Origin: Exiguobacterium sp. s124
GTDB lineage: Bacteria > Bacillota > Bacilli > Exiguobacteriales > Exiguobacteriaceae
Direction: 5' to 3'
Assembly (NCBI RefSeq): GCF_018617485.1
Contig: NZ_JACSKH010000003.1
Location: 124,001 to 188,000, forward strand
DNA: 64,000 nucleotides
The notes under the pieces: model-generated
Databases searched by the model: none
Seen by the model: the letters and a program-made list of their open reading frames with translations, nothing else
What the model was told of the DNA's origin: nothing
Shown here: in pieces, positions 1 to 8,193 of the stretch
Layout: each line of letters starts with the position of its first letter
Numbering within the stretch: the stretch's first letter is position 1
Program-made: the position numbers and the translations under genes

Positions 1-34
1 TAACTTTTTACGTGAACAATATTTTACTTTCATC

Positions 35-71
35 TTGAACATGATAAGATATCAAATGAGAATCGTTATCA
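35..71 (+). promoter_or_regulatory. Fur box / feo promoter region
   Basis: TGAGAATCGTTATCA at 57-71 matches the 7-1-7 Fur consensus TGATAATNATTATCA at 12 of 14 positions. It lies 21 bp before the feoA start. A second perfect inverted repeat, TGATA-AGA-TATCA, lies just upstream at 42-54, so two adjacent Fur contacts are possible. TTGAAC at 35-40 could be a -35, but the matching -10 is poor. Iron repression of feoAB is the expected behaviour; the site is seen, the regulation is inferred. Confidence 0.75.
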
Positions 72-91
72 AAAGATAGGGAAGGTTACTT

Positions 92-328
92 ATGAGTCTA
101 TTACGACATGTCGCGTTGAATCAAACCGTCATTCTATCTGATTTGACTAAAATTGATGATCGCTTGCGCCGCCGAATGATTTCTCTTGGTTTTTACGAGG
201 GATGCTCTGTACGTGTGAAGCGCAGAGCTATTTTTTCAGGACCGCTCACCATTGAACAAGTCGATCATCAACAAATTATCGCCATCCGAAGATCAGATGC
301 CGAAAAAATCGGAGTGATTGTACCATGA
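92..328 (+). CDS. feoA: Ferrous iron transport protein A
   Basis: This 78-residue protein has the size and pattern of the FeoA SH3-like domain: a basic first half with the RRRMISLGFYEG segment, then a strand-rich C-terminus. FeoA is a small cytosolic partner that supports Fe(II) import by FeoB. A GGGAAGG ribosome site lies about 10 nt before the ATG. The stop overlaps the feoB start by 4 nt (ATGA), so translation is probably coupled. A Fur-like operator lies directly upstream. Confidence 0.93.
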   Translation: MSLLRHVALNQTVILSDLTKIDDRLRRRMISLGFYEGCSVRVKRRAIFSGPLTIEQVDHQQIIAIRRSDAEKIGVIVP

Positions 329-2301
329 ACCAACGTATCGCATTGATTGGCAATCCAAATACAGGTAAAACTTCATTGTTTAATCGATTAACAGGTTCAT
401 TCGCGCATGTGGGCAACTGGGCCGGTGTCACAATCGAACAAAAAATCGGTCAGTTACACGGGAAAGTCGGACAATTAATCGATTTGCCTGGAGTGTATGA
501 TTTAGATCCGCTCTCGGCAGATGAAGCGATTGTTTCCCGTTTCTTATTGCATGAACCATTTGACGGGATGATCAATATTGTCGATGCCTCACAATTAGAA
601 CGGAACTTACAACTTACTTTGCAACTTCTAGAGATGGGACGACCGCTTCAAATCGGTTTAAATATGGTCGACGTCGCAGAAAGCCGTGGGATGCACGTCC
701 ATCTCGATAAATTAAAAACACTCCTCCAAGTAGATGTCTTCCCGATCACCGCACGAACAGGTGATGGTTGTGACTTCTTGCTTTCATCGATTCAAATAGA
801 GAAGCGTCAACCTTTCGAATTAAACTATGGGCCAGAGACCGAAGAAGCGATTACACGCATCCTTCGTTTAATTGGTCGATCGAGAACGGATCGTTGGATC
901 GCGATTCAATATTTAGCAGGCAACCGGATTGTCGTTGACCATTTAGAAGCATCATCTCCAGAGATTGTTGCCGTCCGAAAAGAACTCGAAACGGCTATAG
1001 GACGCTTTGCACACGCACACATCACTGAGCGTCGTCGCGATTGGGCGAAACAGATTCGATACCAAGTCATTGAAAATCAAAATGTACAAGACGTGACGAT
1101 GACAGATCGCATCGATGCGGTTGTGACGCATCCGATCTTAGGCTTACCCATTTTCTTCGGGGTACTCTATGCGCTTTTCCACGTGACGTTTAATTGGATT
1201 GGTGCACCAATCTCCGATTTATTAGACGGCCTATTGTCTGGTCCGATCACATCAGGAACGGTTTGGATGTTAGATGCTGTAGGAGCTTCTCCATTCATTC
1301 AAGCCCTTCTCGTAGACGGTGTCATCGCAGGCGTCGGTGGCGTGCTGGTTTTTGTTCCGCAAATCTTTGTCCTCTTTTTCTTTATCTCATTTTTAGAGGA
1401 CTCCGGATATATGGCGCGAGTCGCCATCGTGATGGATCGTTTCATGCAACTCGTCGGACTGAATGGAAAAAGCTTTATCCCGATGATTATCGGATTCGGA
1501 TGTAACGTTCCTGGAATCATGGCCGCTCGAACGGTAGAAGAGGAGAGAGAACGCCTCGTCACCATCTTCATCTCACCATTCATGTCATGTTCGGCCCGAC
1601 TTCCAATTTACGCTGTGTTCGCGGCGAGTTTCTTCTCTACTCATCAAGCACTCATCGTTCTCTCGCTTTATATGTTGGGAATCTTCCTTGCCTTGATTGC
1701 CGCGAAAATCTTTACGAAGGCATTGGCCGCTGAAGATCAGACAAGTTTATTCATCGTCGAACAACCCCCATACCGCGTTCCCCAAGGACTTACCTTATGG
1801 CGTAGCACTTGGCAAAAAGCGAAAGGATTCGTTCGAAAAGCAGGTACATTTATTTTTGGTGGCTCTGTGTTCATCTGGCTACTTGCCTATTCAGGTCCAA
1901 GCGGCTTTGATGTACCGATGAACGAGAGCTTCTTGGCAATGATCGGTGGATTGATCGCAACAGTACTCATTCCTCTCGGATTTGGAACTTGGCAAGCCGG
2001 GGCCTCGCTCATCACCGGATTCTTAGCAAAAGAAGTGGTCGTGTCTACGATGGCAATCATCTATGCGGTCGGCGAATCAGATTTATCCGATTCGCTACTA
2101 CCGATCTTCACCCCACTCAGCGCGTATAGCTTCATGGCATTCGTTTTACTGTATGTCCCTTGTTTGGCGACAGTCGCTGTCATCCGGCGAGAAGTGGGTA
2201 GTGCCAAGTTGACATGGTTCGCCAGTTTATACGGTCTAGGTGTCGCCTATGTGGTGTCTCTTGTCATTTATCAAGTCGGTCGCTTATTCGGATTTGCGTA
2301 A
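325..2301 (+). CDS. feoB: Ferrous iron transporter FeoB
   Basis: FeoB is the inner-membrane Fe(II) transporter with an N-terminal G-protein domain. The 658-residue product shows the G1 P-loop GNPNTGKTS at about residues 9-17, the G3 DLPG near residue 55 and a G4 NMVD motif. A helical spacer follows, then a long multi-spanning C-terminal half containing two nucleoside-recognition (Gate) regions and the usual GFGCNVPG segment. Length is normal for a Firmicutes FeoB. It starts inside the feoA stop and is followed 11 nt later by a small Cys-rich gene, giving a three-gene iron operon. Confidence 0.97.
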   Translation: MNQRIALIGNPNTGKTSLFNRLTGSFAHVGNWAGVTIEQKIGQLHGKVGQLIDLPGVYDLDPLSADEAIVSRFLLHEPFDGMINIVDASQLERNLQLTLQLLEMGRPLQIGLNMVDVAESRGMHVHLDKLKTLLQVDVFPITARTGDGCDFLLSSIQIEKRQPFELNYGPETEEAITRILRLIGRSRTDRWIAIQYLAGNRIVVDHLEASSPEIVAVRKELETAIGRFAHAHITERRRDWAKQIRYQVIENQNVQDVTMTDRIDAVVTHPILGLPIFFGVLYALFHVTFNWIGAPISDLLDGLLSGPITSGTVWMLDAVGASPFIQALLVDGVIAGVGGVLVFVPQIFVLFFFISFLEDSGYMARVAIVMDRFMQLVGLNGKSFIPMIIGFGCNVPGIMAARTVEEERERLVTIFISPFMSCSARLPIYAVFAASFFSTHQALIVLSLYMLGIFLALIAAKIFTKALAAEDQTSLFIVEQPPYRVPQGLTLWRSTWQKAKGFVRKAGTFIFGGSVFIWLLAYSGPSGFDVPMNESFLAMIGGLIATVLIPLGFGTWQAGASLITGFLAKEVVVSTMAIIYAVGESDLSDSLLPIFTPLSAYSFMAFVLLYVPCLATVAVIRREVGSAKLTWFASLYGLGVAYVVSLVIYQVGRLFGFA

Positions 2302-2312
2302 GGAGGAATACC

Positions 2313-2531
2313 ATGTCATTCTTTGACCTACTCATCGGATTCATTGTTTTTGGATATGCCGCATTTTCTCTTTATCGCTACACACGTAAAGCAAAAGGCG
2401 GGAAATGTGCGACATGTGAAATTGAACCTACCTGTACAACGGCGTGCGATGCAGCCGATTGGGATAAAATCATTGCGGAAGCTCTACAAAAAGAGCCTTC
2501 CACAATGAATGCAACCACGAAAAAAGACTGA
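2313..2531 (+). CDS. FeoB-associated Cys-rich membrane protein
   Basis: This is a 72-residue protein with one N-terminal membrane segment (about residues 4-22), a basic stretch, and a cysteine cluster with CATC followed by two further cysteines near residues 30-45. That layout fits the small Cys-rich proteins found after feoB in Firmicutes, whose role is unproven but probably linked to iron handling. The ATG at 2313 follows a strong AAGGAGGA. A longer reading that starts inside feoB is not supported by a ribosome site. It is the last gene of the feo operon, and a terminator follows. Confidence 0.82.
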   Translation: MSFFDLLIGFIVFGYAAFSLYRYTRKAKGGKCATCEIEPTCTTACDAADWDKIIAEALQKEPSTMNATTKKD

Positions 2532-2552
2532 ATCGAATTCAGTCTTTTTTTC
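2520..2552. terminator. Bidirectional terminator after feo operon
   Basis: The inverted repeat AAGACTGAAT-CG-ATTCAGTCTT is flanked by A-rich sequence on the left and a T run on the right. It can stop both the feo operon (plus) and the DUF554 gene (minus). Confidence 0.85.
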
Positions 2553-2553
2553 T

Positions 2554-3249
2554 TTACAGCATATGTATGACAGAAACAATCATCGCGACCACGAGAATGC
2601 CCGGCAATAAGTTGGCGACGCGAATTTTTGTAATTCCAACCAAATTCAGCCCAATCGCCACAATCATCACCCCACCGGTCGCGGTCATCTCTAAAATAAA
2701 GCTGTCCATGAGCGATTCCGGAATGAACTTCATGATTTGAATGGCGAGCAGTGCGATTCCTCCTTGGTATAGAAGTACAGGCACAGCTGAAAACATGACG
2801 CCAATTCCAAGCGTCGAACTTAACACGAGAGCGGTGAACCCATCAATCAACCCTTTCGTATACAGTACGTCATGATCGCCACGTAACCCACTATCGAGCG
2901 CACCAATGATGGCCATTGCACCAATCACGAAGATGAGCGTTGCTGTGACGAATCCTTCCGCTACACTCGATTGACTCCCGAGACGCCGCTCAAGTCGGTA
3001 GCCGATTTCATTCAATACTTCATCTAGCTTCCACCATTCCCCGAGCGCAGACCCGACGACAAGACTTCCGATGACAATCAAGAAGTTTTCACTCTTCATC
3101 CCCATTTGAATGCCAAGCAAGATGACCGCAAGTCCGATCGCTGCCGTCACCGTCTCTTTCATACGCTCTGGAATGCGGTGGAATAAGAGACCTAACAATG
3201 ACCCGATGACGATTAGTCCGGCATTGACGAGGGTTCCTGTTAACACCAT
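2554..3249 (-). CDS. DUF554 membrane protein
   Basis: This 231-residue, highly hydrophobic protein has about six to seven predicted membrane helices. Gly-rich segments such as GSLLGLLFHRIPERMK near the N-terminus are typical of the DUF554 (YdfK-like) family. The molecular function is not established. It is monocistronic, with a good promoter upstream (3283-3312) and a shared terminator downstream. The ATG has a weak GGGG ribosome site. Confidence 0.85.
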   Translation of the reverse strand: MVLTGTLVNAGLIVIGSLLGLLFHRIPERMKETVTAAIGLAVILLGIQMGMKSENFLIVIGSLVVGSALGEWWKLDEVLNEIGYRLERRLGSQSSVAEGFVTATLIFVIGAMAIIGALDSGLRGDHDVLYTKGLIDGFTALVLSSTLGIGVMFSAVPVLLYQGGIALLAIQIMKFIPESLMDSFILEMTATGGVMIVAIGLNLVGITKIRVANLLPGILVVAMIVSVIHML

Positions 3250-3282
3250 TTTGCATTCCCCGTTTCATTATGTATTGAGAGG

Positions 3283-3312
3283 AATATACCAATTGCTTTC
3301 GCGCCATGTCAA
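3283..3312 (-). promoter_or_regulatory. SigA promoter of DUF554 gene
   Basis: On the minus strand a consensus -35 TTGACA is followed by an 18-bp spacer and -10 TATATT with a TGG extension. Transcription would begin about 30 bp before the DUF554 start codon. Confidence 0.8.
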
Positions 3313-3317
3313 TATAC

Positions 3318-3349
3318 AAAAAAAGAGCCACTTCTCGCAAGAAGTGGCT
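3318..3349 (-). terminator. Terminator of tRNA-Val transcript
   Basis: The 10-bp stem AGCCACTTCT/AGAAGTGGCT with a 4-nt loop is followed on the minus strand by CTTTTTTT. It ends the tRNA transcript 50 nt past the mature 3' end. A second hairpin (AAACCCA/TGGGTTT, 3356-3377) lies between the tRNA and this terminator. Confidence 0.88.
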
Positions 3350-3398
3350 TCGCGGAAACCCATGTTCCGGTGGGTTTCTCGAGGGTTTGGCACCCAAG

Positions 3399-3471
3399 TG
3401 ATTCTGACTGGGCTCGAACCAGCGACCTCTACCCTGTCAAGGTAGCGCTCTCCCAGCTGAGCTACAGAATC
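3399..3471 (-). tRNA. tRNA-Val (anticodon GAC)
   Basis: The minus strand folds as a complete 73-nt cloverleaf. The acceptor stem is GATTCTG/CAGAATC, the D stem GCTC/GAGC, the anticodon stem CTACC/GGTAG with loop TTGACAG (anticodon GAC, Val), and the T arm has TTCGAGC. The discriminator base is A and CCA is not encoded. It is a solitary tRNA gene with its own promoter and terminator. Confidence 0.95.
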
Positions 3472-3500
3472 AGGTCGTGTCCTCTCTTAAGGACACTATT

Positions 3501-3529
3501 AATATATCAAGAAACTATTAAGTTGGCAA
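3501..3529 (-). promoter_or_regulatory. Promoter of tRNA-Val
   Basis: On the minus strand -35 TTGCCA, a 17-bp spacer and -10 TATATT are seen 30 bp before the tRNA. A leader hairpin GTGTCC/GGACAC (3477-3496) lies between the -10 and the mature 5' end. Confidence 0.82.
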
Positions 3530-3558
3530 CAACTTTTTAAAAGTTTTTTGTACTTTTT

Positions 3559-4116
3559 TTAACGCGTCATTTGTTGGCGATCGATATGCCGGCAGAGGCG
3601 TTCCAAATCACCTGCATAAACAGATACGAGCATGTTCTGGTATAACGTGTCGCGGTCCCAATGAAGACCGTTCGCTTTCGCCACGCGCTGAGACGGAACG
3701 TTATCTGGATGAATGAGCGAAATGATTTCCTTTTCCCCTTCGGTAAAGGCATACTGCATCAACCGCGCAGCTGCTTCACGCCCGTAACCCATGTGCCAAT
3801 GCTTTGGTGACAACCAATAGCCGACTTCTAACTCAAGTTTGCCATCTAAATCATGGAGCAGTGTACCGGCATGACCAATCGGTTCATCACTTTCGAACGT
3901 CATCAACTTCAATAGCCCCGTCTGGCGTCCTGTTTCATACCGGGCCAATTGACGTTCGAACCATTCGATTGTTTGTTCATCTGTATACGGTCTCCCGTCC
4001 GGACTGATGAAGCGCATCACCCGAGGATCTTGGAGAAGCGACTTAACAAAATAGAAATCAGAGATTGTGTACGGTTCAAACCGCAAACGTTCGGATTGCA
4101 ACTCAACAAGATGCAT
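3559..4116 (-). CDS. GNAT acetyltransferase, RimJ/RimL-like
   Basis: The 185-residue protein has the RimJ/RimL-type opening (ERLRFEPYTISDFYFVKSLL) and the acetyl-CoA-binding segment HWHMGYGREAAARLMQYAF near residues 105-125. Next comes the family's IHPDNVPSQRVAKANG block. It probably N-acetylates an amine or protein N-terminus; the substrate cannot be read from sequence. It stands alone, with a AAAGGGG ribosome site before the ATG. The A/T-rich palindrome after its stop (about 3532-3550) is only a weak terminator candidate. Confidence 0.85.
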   Translation of the reverse strand: MHLVELQSERLRFEPYTISDFYFVKSLLQDPRVMRFISPDGRPYTDEQTIEWFERQLARYETGRQTGLLKLMTFESDEPIGHAGTLLHDLDGKLELEVGYWLSPKHWHMGYGREAAARLMQYAFTEGEKEIISLIHPDNVPSQRVAKANGLHWDRDTLYQNMLVSVYAGDLERLCRHIDRQQMTR

Positions 4117-4187
4117 CGTTTTCCGCCCCTTTCTTCCATCTCATAATCTGAATTATTCAATTCCCGTTTTCAGCTTGTTTCAATCCT

Positions 4188-4502
4188 TTACGATACAACT
4201 TTTAATCCGATCACACTTCCAATAATCATCATCAAATAAAAAATGCGCCAACGACTTCTTGATTCATTTAAATAGAGCATACCTAGAATGACGCCACCTG
4301 CCGCACCAATCCCGACCCAAATGGAATAAGCCAGACTTAACGGAATATCTTCAAGTGACTTCGATAACCAATAGAAACTAAGCGCGAACGAAAAAATCGA
4401 CAATACCGACCATTTTAAAATTTGATATCCTTTTGATTTTCCCATAAAGAAGACGGCCGTCATTTCAGCAATGCCTGCACCAATCAAAAATACCCAACTC
4501 AT
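4188..4502 (-). CDS. Paired SMR efflux subunit, YvdR/YkkD-like
   Basis: This is a 104-residue, four-helix small multidrug resistance protein. The SMR glutamate is in helix 1 (GAGIAEMTAV), and helix 3 carries the SIWVGIGAAGG motif. The start is the ATG at 4502, which overlaps the stop of the previous SMR gene (ATGA); a longer reading into that gene is spurious. The TetR-SMR-SMR order matches Bacillus yvdT-yvdS-yvdR. Paired SMR proteins normally form heterodimers that export cations such as guanidinium or quaternary ammonium compounds. The substrate here is not known. Confidence 0.87.
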   Translation of the reverse strand: MSWVFLIGAGIAEMTAVFFMGKSKGYQILKWSVLSIFSFALSFYWLSKSLEDIPLSLAYSIWVGIGAAGGVILGMLYLNESRSRWRIFYLMMIIGSVIGLKVVS

Positions 4503-4843
4503 GCTTCTTGCCCTCCTGTCACTTGCTTCAATCCGATGATGCCGATGATCAACGTCGTCACAAGCAAGAGCTTCCAACCACTGAGCGCCTCATCAAAAAG
4601 AAGAGCACCGACAATCACCGTACCGACCGCTCCGATTCCCGTAAAGACGGCATAGCCGGTACCTGCTGGGAGAACCCGGAATGCTTTGGCTAACAAACCG
4701 AAACTGACAATCAACAGAACAATCGTCCATAGCGTCGGAACAAGCACCGTAAATCCTTCCGATAGCTTCATCGTCGTAGCCCATATGATTTCTAGCAATC
4801 CTGCGAACAAGAGAGAAATCCAAGCGACTCTTTCCTTATTCAT
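4499..4843 (-). CDS. Paired SMR efflux subunit, YvdS/YkkC-like
   Basis: This 114-residue SMR subunit has the helix-1 motif AGLLEIIWATTMK with the essential Glu, and the helix-3 block LPAGTGYAVFTGIGAVG. The latter is close to the Gdx/SugE type. The start at 4843 overlaps the end of the TetR gene by 8 nt, and its stop overlaps the next SMR gene, so all three genes are translated as one unit. It probably pairs with the downstream subunit in the membrane. No guanidine riboswitch is visible upstream; control is probably by the TetR protein. Confidence 0.87.
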   Translation of the reverse strand: MNKERVAWISLLFAGLLEIIWATTMKLSEGFTVLVPTLWTIVLLIVSFGLLAKAFRVLPAGTGYAVFTGIGAVGTVIVGALLFDEALSGWKLLLVTTLIIGIIGLKQVTGGQEA

Positions 4844-5417
4844 TCCATCCCACCCCTTTCTTAAAGATTCGGAAGGCGGCTCGTTGTCGCATCTCCCTGT
4901 CATCTTCAAACGTAAACAAAGACAGCAAAGCGCCGTCTAAAAAACAATAGTATGCAGCATAAAGTTCATCGAGTCGCTGCGACGGTAAATCTCCACGCTC
5001 CATCGCAAGACGGAACTGTTCTTTTTCAAATCCTTTTAGCTCCGTCTCCACTTTCCCAATGACTTCTTCGATATAATCCCGAAATTCTGGAGGTGGTACG
5101 AGTAGCATTCGTTTCGTCAACATCCACGTCTCATGATCGCTAAAGAATGACGTGAGTGTACGCACAATCGAATCAATCCGTTCTAAAGGGGATCGATTTA
5201 CGGTATCCTCGCACGTTTGTCGCCAAGCCTCTTCGTAACGATTCGCCATATCGGTCACGACTTGCTTAAACAGTTGCTCTTTCCCATCGATATGGGCGTA
5301 TAAAGAAGCTTTACGAATCCCTACATCTTCAGCTACTGCCGCGAGTGACAATCCTTCATATCCTTCACGGGCAAACCGCGTTCGCGCAGATTGCATAATC
5401 TTATCTTTTGTATTCAC
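4836..5417 (-). CDS. TetR-family repressor of SMR efflux operon
   Basis: A 193-residue regulator with an N-terminal TetR helix-turn-helix (about residues 5-50, GYEGLSLAAVAEDVGIRKASLY) and a divergent ligand-binding C-terminal domain. I place the start at GTG 5417, because GGGAGGAG lies about 10 nt before it. The longer ATG reading would begin inside the promoter. The operator-promoter at 5440-5468 suggests autorepression, with drug binding releasing the operon. Order and overlap match the Bacillus yvdT-yvdS-yvdR arrangement. Confidence 0.86.
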   Translation of the reverse strand: MNTKDKIMQSARTRFAREGYEGLSLAAVAEDVGIRKASLYAHIDGKEQLFKQVVTDMANRYEEAWRQTCEDTVNRSPLERIDSIVRTLTSFFSDHETWMLTKRMLLVPPPEFRDYIEEVIGKVETELKGFEKEQFRLAMERGDLPSQRLDELYAAYYCFLDGALLSLFTFEDDREMRQRAAFRIFKKGVGWNE

Positions 5418-5439
5418 CAGTCTCACTCTCCTCCCGACC

Positions 5440-5468
5440 ACTTTACCTAACGAACGGTAGGTAGTCAA
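5440..5468 (-). promoter_or_regulatory. TetR operon promoter with embedded operator
   Basis: On the minus strand -35 TTGACT, a 17-bp spacer and -10 TAAAGT can be read. The spacer is almost filled by a 20-bp inverted repeat, TACCTA-N8-TAGGTA, at 5444-5463. A repressor bound there would block RNA polymerase directly. It lies 25 bp upstream of the chosen tetR start. Confidence 0.78.
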
Positions 5469-5529
5469 TGTTGGTGATTGTCATTTCTTTCTTGATTCTC
5501 CACAATACAAGATGAAAGAGGTGAAAAAG

Positions 5530-6312
5530 ATGATTGAACAATTGAACGTGTCCATCCCAACAGAGAAGATGCGTGTTCAAAAACGGATTGTCCGCGTGTT
5601 TCGGCCAGACTGGGTCGATACCGACACCCCACTGCCCGTCCTTTATATGCATGACGGGCAAAACGTATTCTCCGGAAGCACTGCTACATATGGAGAAGGC
5701 TGGGAGATTGACCGTTGCATCGATACACTCCGACTCCCCCTTATGGTCGTTGCCATTGCGAGCGCTCCGAACTGGTTGGACCGCTATGACGAGTATTCGT
5801 ACGAGGAAGATGAGATGTTATATCGCCGTATCGGACCCGAACTTGCGAAAACACGACCGACACTTGGTGGCCAAGGTCGTATGTATACAGATTGGCTCAT
5901 GAAGGAGTTAAAACCACGAATCGACAAGGAGTATGCGACAGACCCAGACGATGTCGGTGTCATGGGGAGTTCGATGGGAGGGGTCATCTCTTTATATATG
6001 ATGGCGACCTACCCTTCCATCAAAAGAGTCGGCTCTCTCTCCACCGCCGCTTGGGCGAACCTCGATCCTTTAATCCAGGCGTTACAACAAGTGGACTTCA
6101 CAGGGAAACTGTATATGGATATCGGGACGAATGAAGAGAGCGGACCGATCACATCGAAAGATTATTTGTTTACGAATGCCAAACTCGTCGAAGTGATTGC
6201 GCAAAAAGGCATTGCCTTCCGTTACGAAGTCGAGCCGGATGCAGTTCATAACGAGTTAGCTTGGCGCCGCCGTTTGCCCCACGTCCTTCGTTATTTGTAC
6301 GACGTCACATGA
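5530..6312 (+). CDS. Alpha/beta hydrolase, putative esterase
   Basis: This 260-residue putative esterase family (PF00756-type) protein carries the nucleophile elbow GSSMGG with Ser about 148. A DIGTNEES segment probably holds the acidic residue, and a late His (AVHNE) completes the triad. It has no signal peptide, so it is cytosolic. The start at 5530 is chosen because AAAGAGGTG lies 8 nt upstream; the ATG at 5512 has no such site. Its substrate is unknown. It diverges from the TetR operon and could share the intergenic operator. Confidence 0.83.
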   Translation: MIEQLNVSIPTEKMRVQKRIVRVFRPDWVDTDTPLPVLYMHDGQNVFSGSTATYGEGWEIDRCIDTLRLPLMVVAIASAPNWLDRYDEYSYEEDEMLYRRIGPELAKTRPTLGGQGRMYTDWLMKELKPRIDKEYATDPDDVGVMGSSMGGVISLYMMATYPSIKRVGSLSTAAWANLDPLIQALQQVDFTGKLYMDIGTNEESGPITSKDYLFTNAKLVEVIAQKGIAFRYEVEPDAVHNELAWRRRLPHVLRYLYDVT

Positions 6313-6349
6313 AAAAGAGCGAATTCCGGTTTCGGAATTCGCTCTTTTG
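6312..6349. terminator. Bidirectional terminator
   Basis: The 15-bp perfect stem AAAGAGCGAATTCCG / CGGAATTCGCTCTTT with loop GTTT is A-rich on one side and T-rich on the other. It lies between the convergent esterase and aminopeptidase genes. Confidence 0.9.
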
Positions 6350-6358
6350 TTCTTTTAC

Positions 6359-7597
6359 TTAGATGACCCAGTTCCCGTCACGCATGATTGCTTCACGCGT
6401 GCCGTCTTCTCGTTCGCCATCGATATTCATTTCTGCTGACCCGATCATGAAGTCAACGTGTGTCATCGAGTCATTCGCACCGTTCGCCGCGAGTTCCTCT
6501 TGTGACATCGAAGGGCCACCTTCGAGACATGTCGAGTATGCACGACCTAATGCCAAGTGACACGATGCATTCTCATCAAATAACGTGTTATAGAAGAGAA
6601 GACCTGAGTTCGAGATTGGAGAATCATCTGGAACAAGTGCGACTTCACCGATACGGCGAGCCCCCTCATCCATGTTCAACAATTCATCCAGAGCCGCTTG
6701 TCCTTTTTTCGCTTCCGCTTTGACGACTTTCCCACCTTCAAACCAAAGCGTGAACTCGTCAATCAAGTTTCCGCTGTAGCTGAGCGGCTTCGTGCTCGAC
6801 ACGTGACCTTCCACAGAATCTTTATCTGCGAGCGTGAATACTTCTTCTGTCGGCATGTTGGCGATAAAGTCGATGCCATCGACGTTTGGACCGCCACCGC
6901 CAAGGAAGACGTGCTTCTTCGGAAGTCCGATTGTCAGTTCAGTGCCTGGTGCGCTGTAGTGCAACTTCACATACTTTTTCTCAGTCAACAGCTTCGCACG
7001 GCTACGAAGTGATTGATCATGTGTATCCCACGCCGCGACCACATCTTCTTGGTCCATACGTGTAGCTGCGAAAATCGCTTGCCACAACGCGGCGACCGCA
7101 TCTTCACGCCCCGGGAATACTTTTTCAGCCCAAGCCTCTGACGCACCTGCGACGATTGACCAACTCACGTTGTCACTCATCACATATTGACGCCACTTCG
7201 CTAGCGCTTGTCCGGCTGCACGGTTCGCATCCGAGATGCGCGACGATTCAACACCGTTCAAGGCATCCGGATCATCACTGACGATTGACAAGAAAGCTGT
7301 TTTTTCTTCAGCCAATTGCTCAAAACGAGCTTTCAACCAATCCGGAAATTCTTTGAATGAGTCTGCTGGTGCATCAAAATATCGAATTTTCGATGTCTCC
7401 TCATCGCTCCAATTGACAAACACCTGCTTGGCACCAGCCGCATACGCAGCTTTCACCACATGACGGACAAGTGGTGCCTGGCTAATATCGGCACGTACTT
7501 CTAGCTGTTGCCCCGGTTGAATATTGACACCCTTTTTCACAGCTAGCTCTGCATAGCGTGCGAAATCTGCCTCTGTCGGCATAGAAATCATAGACAT
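6359..7597 (-). CDS. M29 family aminopeptidase
   Basis: The 412-residue protein matches the thermophilic-type metallo-aminopeptidases (AmpS/aminopeptidase T, family M29). The family's metal and catalytic positions appear in order in the second half: Glu in MPTEEVF, Glu in RRIGEVALV, His in ASCHLALG, Tyr in the following AYSTC, and His/Asp in THVDFMIG. It removes N-terminal residues from peptides in the cytosol, using two divalent metals. Full length, monocistronic, with a terminator downstream. Confidence 0.92.
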   Translation of the reverse strand: MSMISMPTEADFARYAELAVKKGVNIQPGQQLEVRADISQAPLVRHVVKAAYAAGAKQVFVNWSDEETSKIRYFDAPADSFKEFPDWLKARFEQLAEEKTAFLSIVSDDPDALNGVESSRISDANRAAGQALAKWRQYVMSDNVSWSIVAGASEAWAEKVFPGREDAVAALWQAIFAATRMDQEDVVAAWDTHDQSLRSRAKLLTEKKYVKLHYSAPGTELTIGLPKKHVFLGGGGPNVDGIDFIANMPTEEVFTLADKDSVEGHVSSTKPLSYSGNLIDEFTLWFEGGKVVKAEAKKGQAALDELLNMDEGARRIGEVALVPDDSPISNSGLLFYNTLFDENASCHLALGRAYSTCLEGGPSMSQEELAANGANDSMTHVDFMIGSAEMNIDGEREDGTREAIMRDGNWVI

Positions 7598-7710
7598 ATG
7601 TATCGTTCCTCCTTTTCAGTTATCTTTATTTTCTTAAATTTCAGGAAAAGTTGCAACCGATGCGCAAAAACGGGCATATTAGTAGATGAAGAATGAAGGA
7701 GGAATATACT

Positions 7711-8118
7711 ATGGCAGATTGGAAATCAACGTACACACACTTTTTAAAACAAGCGAAAGAAGACATTCATGATCGAGAACAACTCGGTGACTTACTCGTC
7801 CAAGGTGAGCGCGCGCTCGCAAAAGTAACCGTGGACGTGGCATCAAATGAGATCAGCAACATCGAACGCGAAGAGGAACTGACACTCTACTTCCAGATGA
7901 AACAAATGTTGAATATGTTGCGCGCCCTGTATAACGATCAATTTGAAATGCAACCTGACAAACAAGAAGAGCTCGTTGCAGCCATTCTGTACTTCGTTTC
8001 ACCGTTCGATGCGATTCCAGATGACGTGCCGCTCGGACTTTTTGATGACGCTCAAGTCATCGACTACGTGCATGAACAATTAGCGAGTGACATCGATCGA
8101 TTCCATAACGAATTGTGA
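7711..8118 (+). CDS. YkvA-like DUF1232 protein
   Basis: A 135-residue protein whose C-terminal part contains the DUF1232 signature around YFVSPFDAIPDDVPLGLFDD, near residues 90-110. That segment is short and amphipathic and is followed by an acidic helix. The family has no proven function. The ATG at 7711 follows AAGGAGGA; the upstream ATG at 7693 actually includes this ribosome site and is rejected. A YitT-like gene follows 75 nt later on the same strand. Confidence 0.84.
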   Translation: MADWKSTYTHFLKQAKEDIHDREQLGDLLVQGERALAKVTVDVASNEISNIEREEELTLYFQMKQMLNMLRALYNDQFEMQPDKQEELVAAILYFVSPFDAIPDDVPLGLFDDAQVIDYVHEQLASDIDRFHNEL

Positions 8119-8193
8119 CTTGAAATGATACACGAGTAGCAGTACGCTAGCAGAAGACTTACCAAAAGGAGGCGTAAGGCCTAGCCATTATCT

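Noticed and set aside
4844-5511. Guanidine riboswitch upstream of the paired SMR genes
   Set aside because: The SMR starts overlap the TetR gene, and the leader holds only an operator-promoter.
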